A stretch of DNA of 5,145 bases from an uncultured Clostridia bacterium (GCA_949077355.1 CARUQW010000076.1:1-5145); one strand, 5' to 3'; positions 1 through 4,805 are shown, counted from the stretch's first letter. The notes: a model not told the origin generated them from the sequence alone. Translations and numbers: made by a program.

Positions 1-52
1 ATAAAAAATGTTGAAGTAATTATTTAACTACCCCAACATTTATTATAGAACC

Positions 53-90
53 AAAGAAATAATCGAAAAAGCTCGATTATTTCTTTTTTT
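53..90 (+). terminator. Rho-independent terminator of an upstream gene
   Basis: A perfect 14-bp inverted repeat (53-66 with 73-86) encloses a 6-nt loop and runs into seven consecutive T (84-90). The stem is AT-rich with a TCGA core. It lies upstream of the spoIIG promoter, so it should end transcription from a gene outside the window and insulate the sporulation operon. In clostridial genomes the gene before spoIIGA is often a cell-division gene such as ftsZ, but nothing here proves that. Confidence 0.75.
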
Positions 91-135
91 CGCCAATAAG
101 AAAAGACAGCTTTTTCAAAAAGAAGAGACTATAAT
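89..135 (+). promoter_or_regulatory. Probable Spo0A-activated sigma-A promoter of spoIIGA-sigE
   Basis: A TATAAT -10 box is at 130-135. No good -35 lies at 17 bp, but AAGACA at 103-108 (4 of 6 bases of TTGACA) gives a 21-bp spacer. This resembles the long 22-bp spacer known for the Bacillus subtilis spoIIG promoter. On the minus strand 89-95 reads TGGCGAA, matching the TGNCGAA core of a 0A box, at about -50 where Spo0A~P binds in B. subtilis. A weaker match (TGTCTTT) lies at 102-108. The predicted transcript would start near 142, almost at the Shine-Dalgarno site. The promoter call is inference; the boxes are visible. Confidence 0.55.
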
Positions 136-153
136 AATTATACAGGTGATGGT

Positions 154-1041
154 ATGACAATTTATATTGATATCGTATTGATAGAAAATTTAATCATGAA
201 TTTCATTATTTTACTAGCGACAGGTTTAATTTTAAAAGAAAAAATAAAGGTAATGAGGCTTTTGTTTTCAAGCTTATTAGGAGCAATTTATTCAGTTGTA
301 TCTTATATGTCAATTTTAGAAATTTATACTAGCATGACTTTAAAAATAATATTATCAATTGTAATAATCTATATTGCCTTTAATCCACAAACCATAAAGA
401 AAATGTGGAAAGATATACTGATATTTTATCTTACATCTTTTGTTTTTGGAGGAGCCGCATTTGCTCTAATTTATATTATAAAGCCACAAGATATTTTAAT
501 GAAAAATGGACTATTTTTAGGAACTTATCCATTAAAAACAATTCTATTAGGAGCAATTGTAGCCTTTATTATTATTATCGCAGCTTTTACTGTTGTAAAA
601 ACAAAAATTACAAAAAAAGATATGTTCTGTGAAATAGAAATTGAATTAAATGGAGAGAAAATAAAAACAACAGCTATGATTGACACAGGAAACTTACTAA
701 AAGAGCCAATCACCAATACACCTGTCATTGTGGTGGAACATACACTTTTATACGATTGTATACCAAAAGAAATCTTAAATCATTTAGATGAATTGTTAGG
801 AGGTGATTTTAGTAAAATACCAGAATCTATAAAAGAAAAATACATAGCCAAACTAAAATGCATACCATTTTCTTCTTTAGGAAAACAAAATGGTATGTTA
901 CTAGGAATTAGAGCAGATAACATTATGATAAAAAATGATGATAAAAAGGAAAAAAAGGAGAATATAATCATAGGAATTTATAATAAATCCTTAACCAAAA
1001 GAGGGGAATATAGAGCTTTAATTGGAATAGAGGGATTTTAA
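154..1041 (+). CDS. spoIIGA: SpoIIGA, membrane aspartic protease that processes pro-sigma-E
   Basis: This 295-aa protein fits SpoIIGA (309 aa in B. subtilis). The N-terminal half has five hydrophobic segments at roughly residues 5-25, 35-52, 62-77, 88-109 and 127-148, and should sit in the sporulation septum. The C-terminal half is the cytosolic retropepsin-like domain. The catalytic motif is visible as D177-T178-G179-N180 within AMIDTGNLLKEP, and the conserved IPFSSLGKQNGMLLGI block lies at 237-252. In the family, the protease dimerises and removes the pro-sequence of sigma-E after a signal from the forespore protein SpoIIR. The ATG at 154 is preceded by AGGTGAT (144-150), complementary to the 16S 3' end. 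The gene opens the spoIIGA-sigE operon and ends 92 nt before sigE. The protein looks intact. Confidence 0.95.
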   Translation: MTIYIDIVLIENLIMNFIILLATGLILKEKIKVMRLLFSSLLGAIYSVVSYMSILEIYTSMTLKIILSIVIIYIAFNPQTIKKMWKDILIFYLTSFVFGGAAFALIYIIKPQDILMKNGLFLGTYPLKTILLGAIVAFIIIIAAFTVVKTKITKKDMFCEIEIELNGEKIKTTAMIDTGNLLKEPITNTPVIVVEHTLLYDCIPKEILNHLDELLGGDFSKIPESIKEKYIAKLKCIPFSSLGKQNGMLLGIRADNIMIKNDDKKEKKENIIIGIYNKSLTKRGEYRALIGIEGF

Positions 1042-1133
1042 GGAACGTACCTACAGGCATTACTTATCTGTAATTCGTTTACACTCATAACAGCTAAGGG
1101 CAGCCCTCTAATCCCTTTTCGGAAGGAGGAAAA
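1042..1133 (+). promoter_or_regulatory. spoIIGA-sigE spacer with RBS-containing hairpin
   Basis: These 92 nt contain no gene and look richer in G+C than the flanking genes. They hold three short potential hairpins: TACAG/CTGTA (1052-1056 with 1068-1072), AGGG/CCCT around 1097-1107, and CCTT/AAGG (1114-1117 with 1123-1126) closing on TTCGG. The last covers part of the sigE Shine-Dalgarno GGAAGGAGG (1121-1129), so it could moderate sigE translation. All stems are only 4-5 bp, so regulation is speculation. The RBS itself is strong and fixes the sigE start at 1134. Confidence 0.35.
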
Positions 1134-1814
1134 ATGAATATTTTTGAGTTTGTTAAAAATGGAATTAATACAATTTGTGCAAAGTATATCAATGAAAAAG
1201 ATGAGATAGAATATTTACCGATTTTTTATATAGCAGGAAGTCAAACTTTGCCACCACCATTGTCACCAGAAGAAGAAGCGGAATTAATTGAGCAACTGAA
1301 TCAAGAAGATAATTTAACGGTTCGACAGAAACTAGTAGAGAGAAATTTGAGATTGGTTGTTTATATTGCTAAAAAATTTGAAAATACAGGAATTGGAATA
1401 GAAGATTTAATATCGATTGGAACAATTGGATTAATGAAAGGAGTGAATACTTTTAATTCAGATAAAAAAATTAAATTAGCTACTTATGCTTCTAGATGTA
1501 TAGAAAATGAAATATTGATGTATTTAAGAAAAAATAATAAATTAAAAGGAGAAGTATCTTCAGATGAACCACTAAACAAAGATGGAGATGGAAATGAATT
1601 ACTTCTTTCTGATATATTAGGAACAGAACCAGATATTACTTCTAGAAATTTAGAAGATGAAGTTGATAAATCGTTATTGCGTGCCTCTATTAGTAAATTA
1701 AATCATAGAGAAAAAGACATCATGGAAATGAGATTTGGTTTTCAAACAGGAAAGGAGAAAACACAAAAAGAAGTGGCAGACGAATTACGGAATATCGCAG
1801 AGTTACATATCTAG
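1134..1814 (+). CDS. sigE: Pro-sigma-E sporulation sigma factor, frameshifted near its C-terminus
   Basis: This encodes the mother-cell sigma factor sigma-E, made as an inactive precursor. The pro-sequence spans about residues 1-30. The cleavage neighbourhood FYIAGSQTLPPPLS (31-44) matches YYIGGSEALPPPLS of B. subtilis. Region 2 is well conserved (RNLRLVVYIAKKFENTGIGI from 70, ATYASRCIENEI at 116-127), as is GNELLLSDILGTEPD (153-167). Region 4 starts normally and reads TQKEVADEL (210-218). The frame then shifts: residues 219-226 are unrelated and a stop follows at 1812-1814. The expected continuation GISQSYISRLEKK is present in the +1 frame from 1789. One extra base, best placed at C1788, explains this; without it the protein would be 245 aa (239 in B. 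subtilis). As read, the recognition helix for the -35 element is missing, so the product should be inactive. RBS GGAAGGAGG at 1121-1129. Confidence 0.93.
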   Translation: MNIFEFVKNGINTICAKYINEKDEIEYLPIFYIAGSQTLPPPLSPEEEAELIEQLNQEDNLTVRQKLVERNLRLVVYIAKKFENTGIGIEDLISIGTIGLMKGVNTFNSDKKIKLATYASRCIENEILMYLRKNNKLKGEVSSDEPLNKDGDGNELLLSDILGTEPDITSRNLEDEVDKSLLRASISKLNHREKDIMEMRFGFQTGKEKTQKEVADELRNIAELHI

Positions 1815-1872
1815 ATTAGAAAAGAAAATCATTGGAAAAATGAAAAAGGAAATTACTAGTAAAATAGGATAA
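1788..1872 (+). pseudogene. sigE: Out-of-frame C-terminal end of sigE (region 4.2)
   Basis: Reading from 1789 gives GISQSYISRLEKK followed by IIGKMKKEITSKIG and a TAA at 1870-1872. This is the conserved second half of the sigma-E helix-turn-helix and its basic tail. It joins exactly to residue L218 of the upstream frame if a single C at 1788 is skipped. The codon spanning the junction in the zero frame, CGG, is not used elsewhere in spoIIGA, sigE, sigG or the PRC-barrel gene. That supports an inserted base rather than a natural extension. The lack of further damage suggests a recent mutation, a sequence error or recoding. Confidence 0.88.
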
Positions 1873-1896
1873 AAGAGAGGAAAATTCCTCTCTTTT
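1871..1896 (+). terminator. Bidirectional terminator between sigE and a convergent small gene
   Basis: A perfect 10-bp stem (1871-1880 with 1887-1896), extendable by AA/TT, has an AAAATT loop and ends in TTTT. The intact-frame sigE stop codon (1870-1872) runs into the left arm. The A-rich left side becomes a U run on the other strand, so it can also stop transcription arriving from the minus-strand gene that ends at 1929. Confidence 0.85.
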
Positions 1897-1928
1897 ACTT
1901 TAGATTTAGAAATAACAATGAGAAATTG

Positions 1929-2138
1929 CTATTCTAATAAACCTTCCTGTTGAAGAAAGTTTCGAATTTCTTCCTGCTCCGTAGAATCCGAGATTTGATA
2001 AAAAGTAACTACTCCAGTATCACTTACACGACCTACCCGATGCCAAGTATCGCATAAAGATGAAACATTTTTACGAAGAATCGAAACACCTCTTGGAATA
2101 AAATCTGGAATTGTTTTGAATTCATAAGTGTTAGACAT
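1929..2138 (-). CDS. Small hypothetical protein, 69 aa
   Basis: I do not recognise this family. The start chosen is the ATG at 2136-2138, because GGAGG (2147-2151, minus strand) lies 8 nt upstream of it. An in-frame ATG at 2151-2153 overlaps that Shine-Dalgarno and would add MEDII, so it is less likely. The protein has no signal peptide or membrane segment. It contains an N-terminal stretch with F7, F13 and several charged residues, a central SLCDTWHRVGRVSDTG (27-42) and a glutamate/glutamine-rich C-terminal helix ending NFLQQEGLLE. The DxW..V.R pattern followed by an acidic helix with IR resembles the small minus-strand protein at 3056-3250, perhaps a distant relationship. It has its own promoter, divergent from the 207-aa gene, and converges on sigE. 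Confidence 0.7.
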   Translation of the reverse strand: MSNTYEFKTIPDFIPRGVSILRKNVSSLCDTWHRVGRVSDTGVVTFYQISDSTEQEEIRNFLQQEGLLE

Positions 2139-2161
2139 AATGATATCCTCCATACATACAA

Positions 2162-2179
2162 AACATCATTGCTGATGTT
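2162..2179 (-). other. Leader hairpin with GCAA tetraloop
   Basis: In the predicted 5' leader of the 69-aa gene, a perfect 7-bp stem AACATCA/TGATGTT closes on GCAA, a GNRA-type tetraloop on the minus-strand transcript. It sits about 10 nt upstream of the Shine-Dalgarno. A second, shorter CCC/GGG hairpin lies just 5' of it (around 2186-2195). They may stabilise the mRNA or affect translation; this is inference. Confidence 0.4.
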
Positions 2180-2213
2180 ATCACACCCATGAGGGCTAAG
2201 TAAATATAAAACT

Positions 2214-2242
2214 ATTATAACATATTCTAGATAAAACATCAA
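2214..2242 (-). promoter_or_regulatory. Sigma-A promoter of the 69-aa gene
   Basis: On the minus strand, TTGATG (2237-2242) is separated by 17 bp from TATAAT (2214-2219). The -10 is preceded by TGT, giving an extended -10. Predicted start is near 2207, leaving a leader of about 69 nt. The promoter is back to back with the plus-strand promoter at 2252-2280, and only 9 bp separate the two -35 boxes. Confidence 0.7.
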
Positions 2243-2296
2243 ATAACAAATTGGACAAAATTATGTGAATGTGATATAATTTGAAATAGAATATGT
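2220..2296. repeat. 10-bp inverted repeat bracketing the divergent promoters
   Basis: ACATATTCTA at 2220-2229 is exactly inverted as TAGAATATGT at 2287-2296. The left copy lies in the spacer of the minus-strand promoter and the right copy covers the expected start of the plus-strand transcript. The placement suits two operator sites for one regulator controlling both genes, possibly the 207-aa protein itself. The repeat is exact, but the role is inferred, and AT-rich matches of this length can arise by chance. Confidence 0.4.
2252..2280 (+). promoter_or_regulatory. Sigma-A promoter of the 207-aa gene
   Basis: TGGACA (2252-2257, 5 of 6 to TTGACA) is followed after 17 bp by TATAAT (2275-2280). 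The upstream TGA makes it an extended -10 promoter. Transcription should begin near 2287, giving a leader of about 46 nt. Confidence 0.75.
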
Positions 2297-2332
2297 AGTT
2301 GATAAATCAAGATCCAATTGGAGGAGAGAACT

Positions 2333-2956
2333 ATGGAGAAAGAAAAAACAAAAGGACGCAATTTTACACAACTGAAGAAAGCAATGTCAGAAGAAGAATT
2401 AAGGAAATTCTGTAAAAAAATTGCTGAGGAGTATGCTGATTCTAAGGGGGAATATGCACGGTCATATTTTGTAAAGGAATATGATATCAGTGGGAGTTGT
2501 TTTTATAAGATACTGGAAACTTCCATAATTAAAAATTGGGTATCAGATGAAACTATGCTGAAAATGGAAGAAAAGGCAGTAGAAAATCAGAAAGTACATG
2601 CAGAGACAGCAGGCTTATCAACACGCAAACACTATAGTGAGATGAGACAAAAGCGGCAAGAATATATCATTTCATTCTATACAGAAAAAGAAATTGAAGA
2701 TTTAGCAACCGATTTTGCCAATTCACCCTTAAATAAAAAAGAGTTTGCGAAACAAAAAGGAATAACCAGCATAAGAGGACTAGATTTGCTTTTGAAAAAA
2801 GCAATCGTAGAAGCGATTGTAGATGATATTGTTTTCAATGATATCCGACAAAGAAGCGTTGACAATGCAAAGGGAGACAAACAACGTGTAAAAGAATTTT
2901 TTATCCAATTAGCAAAAGAGAGAAACGACAAAATAAGTGAACTGCTTTCAGAATGA
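2333..2956 (+). CDS. Hypothetical protein with two tandem helix-rich repeats, 207 aa
   Basis: I do not recognise a named family. The start is the ATG at 2333, 6 nt after GGAGGAG (2320-2326); an upstream TTG at 2318 overlaps that RBS and is rejected. The protein is highly charged, with no signal peptide or membrane segment, and should be cytoplasmic and mostly helical. Residues 20-86 and 118-180 look like diverged copies of one unit. Each starts with an acidic helix (EEELRKFCKKIAEEYA; EKEIEDLATDFAN), then a small helix-turn-helix-like stretch (YARSYFVKEYDIS; NKKEFAKQKGITS), then an LETSIIKNWVSD or LKKAIVEAIVDD helix and an N-rich end (KAVENQ; RSVDNAK). This fits a DNA-binding or adaptor protein, but that is inference. 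A basic linker (STRKHYSEMRQKRQE) joins the copies. It uses CGG arginine codons, unlike the sporulation genes. It is monocistronic, divergent from the 69-aa gene. Confidence 0.8.
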   Translation: MEKEKTKGRNFTQLKKAMSEEELRKFCKKIAEEYADSKGEYARSYFVKEYDISGSCFYKILETSIIKNWVSDETMLKMEEKAVENQKVHAETAGLSTRKHYSEMRQKRQEYIISFYTEKEIEDLATDFANSPLNKKEFAKQKGITSIRGLDLLLKKAIVEAIVDDIVFNDIRQRSVDNAKGDKQRVKEFFIQLAKERNDKISELLSE

Positions 2957-2970
2957 AAGCAGTTCTTCTT
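2939..2970 (+). terminator. Terminator overlapping the stop of the 207-aa gene
   Basis: A perfect 11-bp stem, GAACTGCTTTC (2939-2949) with GAAAGCAGTTC (2955-2965), is followed by TTCTT. The hairpin includes the last five codons and the TGA stop (2954-2956), so the coding sequence itself forms the left arm. The U tract is short and interrupted by a C. Confidence 0.75.
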
Positions 2971-3015
2971 GTATAGAAAAAAGCCTTTAAAAATTTTTGC
3001 GATTGTTCCTAGATG

Positions 3016-3054
3016 AAAAGAAAGAGTTTGGAATCCAAACTCTTTCTTTTTGTT
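3016..3054 (-). terminator. Strong, probably bidirectional terminator
   Basis: A perfect 16-bp stem (3016-3031 with 3035-3050) has a 3-nt loop, with a T-rich tail on the plus side and TTTT closing the arm on the minus side. It lies just beyond the stop of the minus-strand gene at 3056, so it should terminate that gene. On the plus strand it backs up the 207-aa gene terminator. Confidence 0.8.
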
Positions 3055-3055
3055 T

Positions 3056-3250
3056 TCAGAGAATATAGGCACGCCGTGCGTATTCACGAATGTCCTTTTT
3101 CTGTTCTTCTGTTACGAAAGAAGTAACAAAGCTTTCGCCATGTTCGCAATCGTACCGTGCAACAGTAATCCAGTCGCCCAATATTTTTGCTTTTATAACA
3201 TAACCTCCCTGAAAATCGCTGTCTACTTTGTAGCCTTTGTGCTCTAACAT
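3056..3250 (-). CDS. Small hypothetical protein, about 64 aa
   Basis: No family is recognised. The open frame extends back to a TTG at 3349, but that TTG lies inside the -35 box of a perfect promoter and cannot be on its transcript. The only other standard start is the ATG at 3248-3250, which I choose. A strong Shine-Dalgarno (AGAAAGGAGA, 3291-3300) sits 40 nt upstream, separated by a 9-bp hairpin that may bring it close. A non-AUG start such as ATC nearer the SD remains possible. The predicted soluble protein carries GYKVDSDFQGGYVIKAKILGDW followed by VARYDCEHGESF and an acidic to basic C-terminal helix (TEEQKKDIREYARR). The strand-rich first half suggests a small beta domain. The sequence looks clearly richer in G+C than sigE or sigG and uses CGG and CGT arginine codons. 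Confidence 0.65.
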   Translation of the reverse strand: MLEHKGYKVDSDFQGGYVIKAKILGDWITVARYDCEHGESFVTSFVTEEQKKDIREYARRAYIL

Positions 3251-3300
3251 ACTGTGTGTGTGACCTATCTTATAATTGATTAGATAAGTCTCTCCTTTCT
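3251..3300 (-). promoter_or_regulatory. Hairpin between a strong RBS and the start codon
   Basis: On the minus strand, AGAAAGGAGA (3291-3300) is followed at once by GACTTATCT (3282-3290), an 11-nt loop and AGATAGGTC (3262-3270). These pair over 9 bp with one G-U. Eleven nucleotides of CA-rich sequence then lead to the ATG at 3250. Folding would cut the SD-to-ATG spacing from 40 to about 11 nt. The pairing is visible; a structure-bridged ribosome site is inference. Confidence 0.45.
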
Positions 3301-3320
3301 GAATTTTTAGATTACTTAAA

Positions 3321-3349
3321 ATTATACCAAATTTACATAAAAATGTCAA
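3321..3349 (-). promoter_or_regulatory. Perfect consensus sigma-A promoter of the small minus-strand gene
   Basis: Minus strand TTGACA (3344-3349), a 17-bp spacer and TATAAT (3321-3326) match the consensus at all twelve positions. Predicted start is near 3314, so the leader to the ATG at 3250 is about 64 nt. It is as good as rRNA P2 in this window, suggesting strong vegetative transcription. Confidence 0.9.
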
Positions 3350-3360
3350 TAGATAAAAAA

Positions 3361-3390
3361 AGCATAAAAAAACAAAATCTGGAAATACTT
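3361..3390 (+). promoter_or_regulatory. Forespore (sigma-F-type) promoter of sigG
   Basis: AGCATA (3361-3366) matches the WGCATA -35 of B. subtilis sigma-F. After 14 bp, GGAAATACTT (3381-3390) fits the GGNNANAHT -10. In B. subtilis sigG is transcribed by sigma-F and then by sigma-G itself, and both factors read similar sites. Start near 3396 is expected. It lies 11 bp beyond the divergent -35 box ending at 3349. This lets sigG be expressed independently of spoIIGA-sigE. Confidence 0.65.
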
Positions 3391-3422
3391 AAAATAAGTA
3401 AACTTTAAAGGAGGTTTTTCTT

Positions 3423-4199
3423 TTGTTAAACAACAAAGTAGAGATATGTGGAGTTAACACATCTAAATTACCAATATTAAGTAGAGAAGAAAAAGAAGAA
3501 CTATTCATAAAAATAAAAGCAGGAGATGACGAAGCAAGAACAACATTTATCAACGGAAATTTGAGATTAGTATTAAGTGTTATTCAAAGATTCTATGGAA
3601 GAGGAGAAGCAGCAGATGATTTATTTCAAGTGGGATGTGTAGGATTAATTAAAGCGATTGACAACTTTGATTTAAGCCAAAATGTACAATTTAGTACGTA
3701 TGCAGTACCAATGATAATTGGTGAAGTAAAGCGATATTTAAGGGATAATAATAGCATAAGAGTTAGTAGATCAGTCAGAGATTTGGCCTACAAAGCAATC
3801 CAATTTAAAGAAAGATACACCAAAGAACATGGAAAAGAACCTAAAATAGATGAAATTGCAAAAGAGTTAGAAGTAGAAAAAGAAGAGATAGCATTTAGTT
3901 TTGATGCCATACAAGATCCAGTATCTTTACAAGAACCAGTATATAATGATGGCTCTGAAAGCATTTACGTTATGGATCAAGTAAAAGATAGTAAAAATAC
4001 AGATGAAATGTGGACAGAAAGAATGGCGATTGAAGGAGCACTACAAAAACTAAATGAAAAAGAAAGAATGATTGTAGTAAAGCGATTTTTTGATGGAAGA
4101 ACACAAATGGAAGTGGCAGATGAAATTGGAATTTCACAAGCACAAGTTTCGAGATTGGAGAAAAGTGCTATTGTGCATATTAAAAGATTTTATAAATAG
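3423..4199 (+). CDS. sigG: RNA polymerase sporulation sigma factor sigma-G
   Basis: This 258-aa protein closely follows B. subtilis sigma-G (260 aa) over its whole length and directs late forespore genes such as spore-coat DNA-binding proteins and germination genes. The N-terminus NKVEICGVNTSKLPIL (4-19) is the signature that separates sigma-G from sigma-F. Region 2 contains NGNLRLVLSVIQRF (44-57), DDLFQVGCVGLIKAIDNFDL (65-84) and FSTYAVPMIIGEVKRYLRDN (90-109). Region 3 includes DAIQDPVSLQEPVYNDG (161-177), and region 4 ends with the intact helix-turn-helix EVADEIGISQAQVSRLEKSA (230-249). The start is TTG at 3423, set by AAAGGAGG (3407-3414) 8 nt upstream and by the family N-terminus; no ATG fits. 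A forespore promoter precedes it and a terminator follows. It is intact, in contrast to sigE. Confidence 0.97.
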   Translation: MLNNKVEICGVNTSKLPILSREEKEELFIKIKAGDDEARTTFINGNLRLVLSVIQRFYGRGEAADDLFQVGCVGLIKAIDNFDLSQNVQFSTYAVPMIIGEVKRYLRDNNSIRVSRSVRDLAYKAIQFKERYTKEHGKEPKIDEIAKELEVEKEEIAFSFDAIQDPVSLQEPVYNDGSESIYVMDQVKDSKNTDEMWTERMAIEGALQKLNEKERMIVVKRFFDGRTQMEVADEIGISQAQVSRLEKSAIVHIKRFYK

Positions 4200-4214
4200 A
4201 AAAATTGGAAAAGA

Positions 4215-4248
4215 AGGATATAGAGCAATCTGTATCCTATATTTTTTA
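4215..4248 (+). terminator. Terminator after sigG
   Basis: A 9-bp stem with one G-U pair (4215-4223 with 4230-4238) and a 6-nt loop is followed by ATATTTTTTA. It probably separates sigG from the PRC-barrel gene, although some readthrough is possible because no clear promoter is seen before the latter. Confidence 0.65.
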
Positions 4249-4322
4249 TTGATAAAGATTGGAAATAAAAATATAAAAAATGAATATATATAATAGAAAA
4301 GAAAAAATAAAGGAGAAGCAAA

Positions 4323-4556
4323 ATGCAAGATAAAGGTTTGGATTTTAAGCATAAAGAAGTGGTGAATATTAATAACGGAAAAAGACTAGGATATGTGCAA
4401 GATGTATGTGCAGATTTAGAAACTGGAAAGATAACCTCTATTATTGTTCCAGGAAGTAATAAAATGTTAAATATTTTTTCTCAAAACAACGAAATTGTAA
4501 TACCATGGCAAAACATTAAATGCATAGGTGACGATTTGATATTAGTAGAAATATAA
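4323..4556 (+). CDS. YlmC/YmxH-family sporulation protein (PRC-barrel)
   Basis: This 77-aa protein has the length and pattern of the YlmC/YmxH group (about 80-85 aa in B. subtilis), a one-domain PRC-barrel. Recognisable elements are KEVVNINNGKRLGYVQDV (11-28), DLETGKITSIIVPG (31-44) and IVIPWQNIKCIGDDLILVEI (59-77), the usual end of the family. The family occurs in spore formers, often beside sigG, and is thought to act in sporulation, but its biochemical role is not established. The ATG at 4323 follows AAAGGAG (4309-4315) at 7 nt. There is no good sigma-A, sigma-E or sigma-G promoter in 4249-4322. A TATAAT at 4289-4294 lacks a -35, so expression may depend on readthrough from sigG or an atypical promoter. 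Confidence 0.9.
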   Translation: MQDKGLDFKHKEVVNINNGKRLGYVQDVCADLETGKITSIIVPGSNKMLNIFSQNNEIVIPWQNIKCIGDDLILVEI

Positions 4557-4574
4557 AGGAGGAGAATAGTTTCA

Positions 4575-4599
4575 TTTCTTCTTAATTTATAAGAAGAAA
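4575..4599 (+). other. Hairpin after the PRC-barrel gene, without a U tract
   Basis: TTTCTTCTTA (4575-4584) and TAAGAAGAAA (4590-4599) form a perfect 10-bp stem around ATTTA. The 3' side is A-rich, so this is not a typical intrinsic terminator, but it may mark or protect the mRNA end before the rRNA promoters. Confidence 0.4.
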
Positions 4600-4641
4600 A
4601 TAGAAAGTATAAAATTTCCATAAAAAGTTTCGAAAAAAGTA

Positions 4642-4670
4642 TTGACTTTGAAAAATAAACATGGTATTAT
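4642..4670 (+). promoter_or_regulatory. rRNA operon promoter P1
   Basis: TTGACT (4642-4647), 17 bp, and TATTAT (4665-4670) preceded by TGG (extended -10). Start near 4677. It is the weaker of two promoters placed 200 bp apart, the common tandem arrangement of rRNA operons. Confidence 0.8.
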
Positions 4671-4744
4671 AAGAAAGTACCAAGCAAGAGACAAAATTTT
4701 TAAAATAAATTTAAGAATTAGTAATAAAGATAAAACACAATGAA

Positions 4745-4805
4745 TAAAATAAAAAACAGAGGCATTACTAGTTTTTTATTTTACCCCAAAACAGGGTAAA
4801 ATGAG
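4745..4805 (+). other. Two overlapping, mutually exclusive hairpins in the P1 leader
   Basis: TAAAATAAAAAAC (4745-4757) pairs perfectly over 13 bp with GTTTTTTATTTTA (4771-4783). The second half of that right arm also starts another stem: ATTTTACCC (4778-4786) with GGGTAAAAT (4794-4802), perfect over 9 bp and extendable to 12 bp with G-U pairs (to 4805). Both cannot form together because they share 4778-4783. Neither is followed by a U tract, so neither is a standard terminator. The element is present only in RNA started at P1. A regulatory switch is inference. Confidence 0.5.

Noticed and set aside
1..27. Possible last codons of an upstream CDS (IKNVEVII, TAA at 25-27)
   Set aside because: All three plus frames stop within 30 nt, so the true upstream frame cannot be chosen; the terminator at 53-90 only shows that some gene precedes.
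6..41. 8-bp inverted repeat AAATGTTG/CAACATTT
   Set aside because: The loop is 20 nt and there is no U tract; a better terminator follows immediately.
2677..3087. 136-aa open frame on the minus strand
   Set aside because: It lies antisense over the well-supported 207-aa gene, with low-complexity F/S-rich composition and two terminator hairpins inside it.
3050..3247. 65-aa open frame on the plus strand
   Set aside because: It starts in a terminator, has no RBS and mirrors the minus-strand gene.
1899..3313. TTTAGATT direct repeat at 1899-1906 and 3306-3313 as insertion-site duplication
   Set aside because: Eight AT-only-like bases recur by chance in such AT-rich DNA, and no transposase or integrase is present.
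4281..4294. TGAATA as a sigma-G -35 box or TATAAT as a -10 for the PRC-barrel gene
   Set aside because: Neither has a matching partner box at the right spacing.
4557..4600. Orphan Shine-Dalgarno AAAGGAGGAG just after the PRC-barrel stop
   Set aside because: No ATG, GTG or TTG at a workable distance opens a frame of any length.
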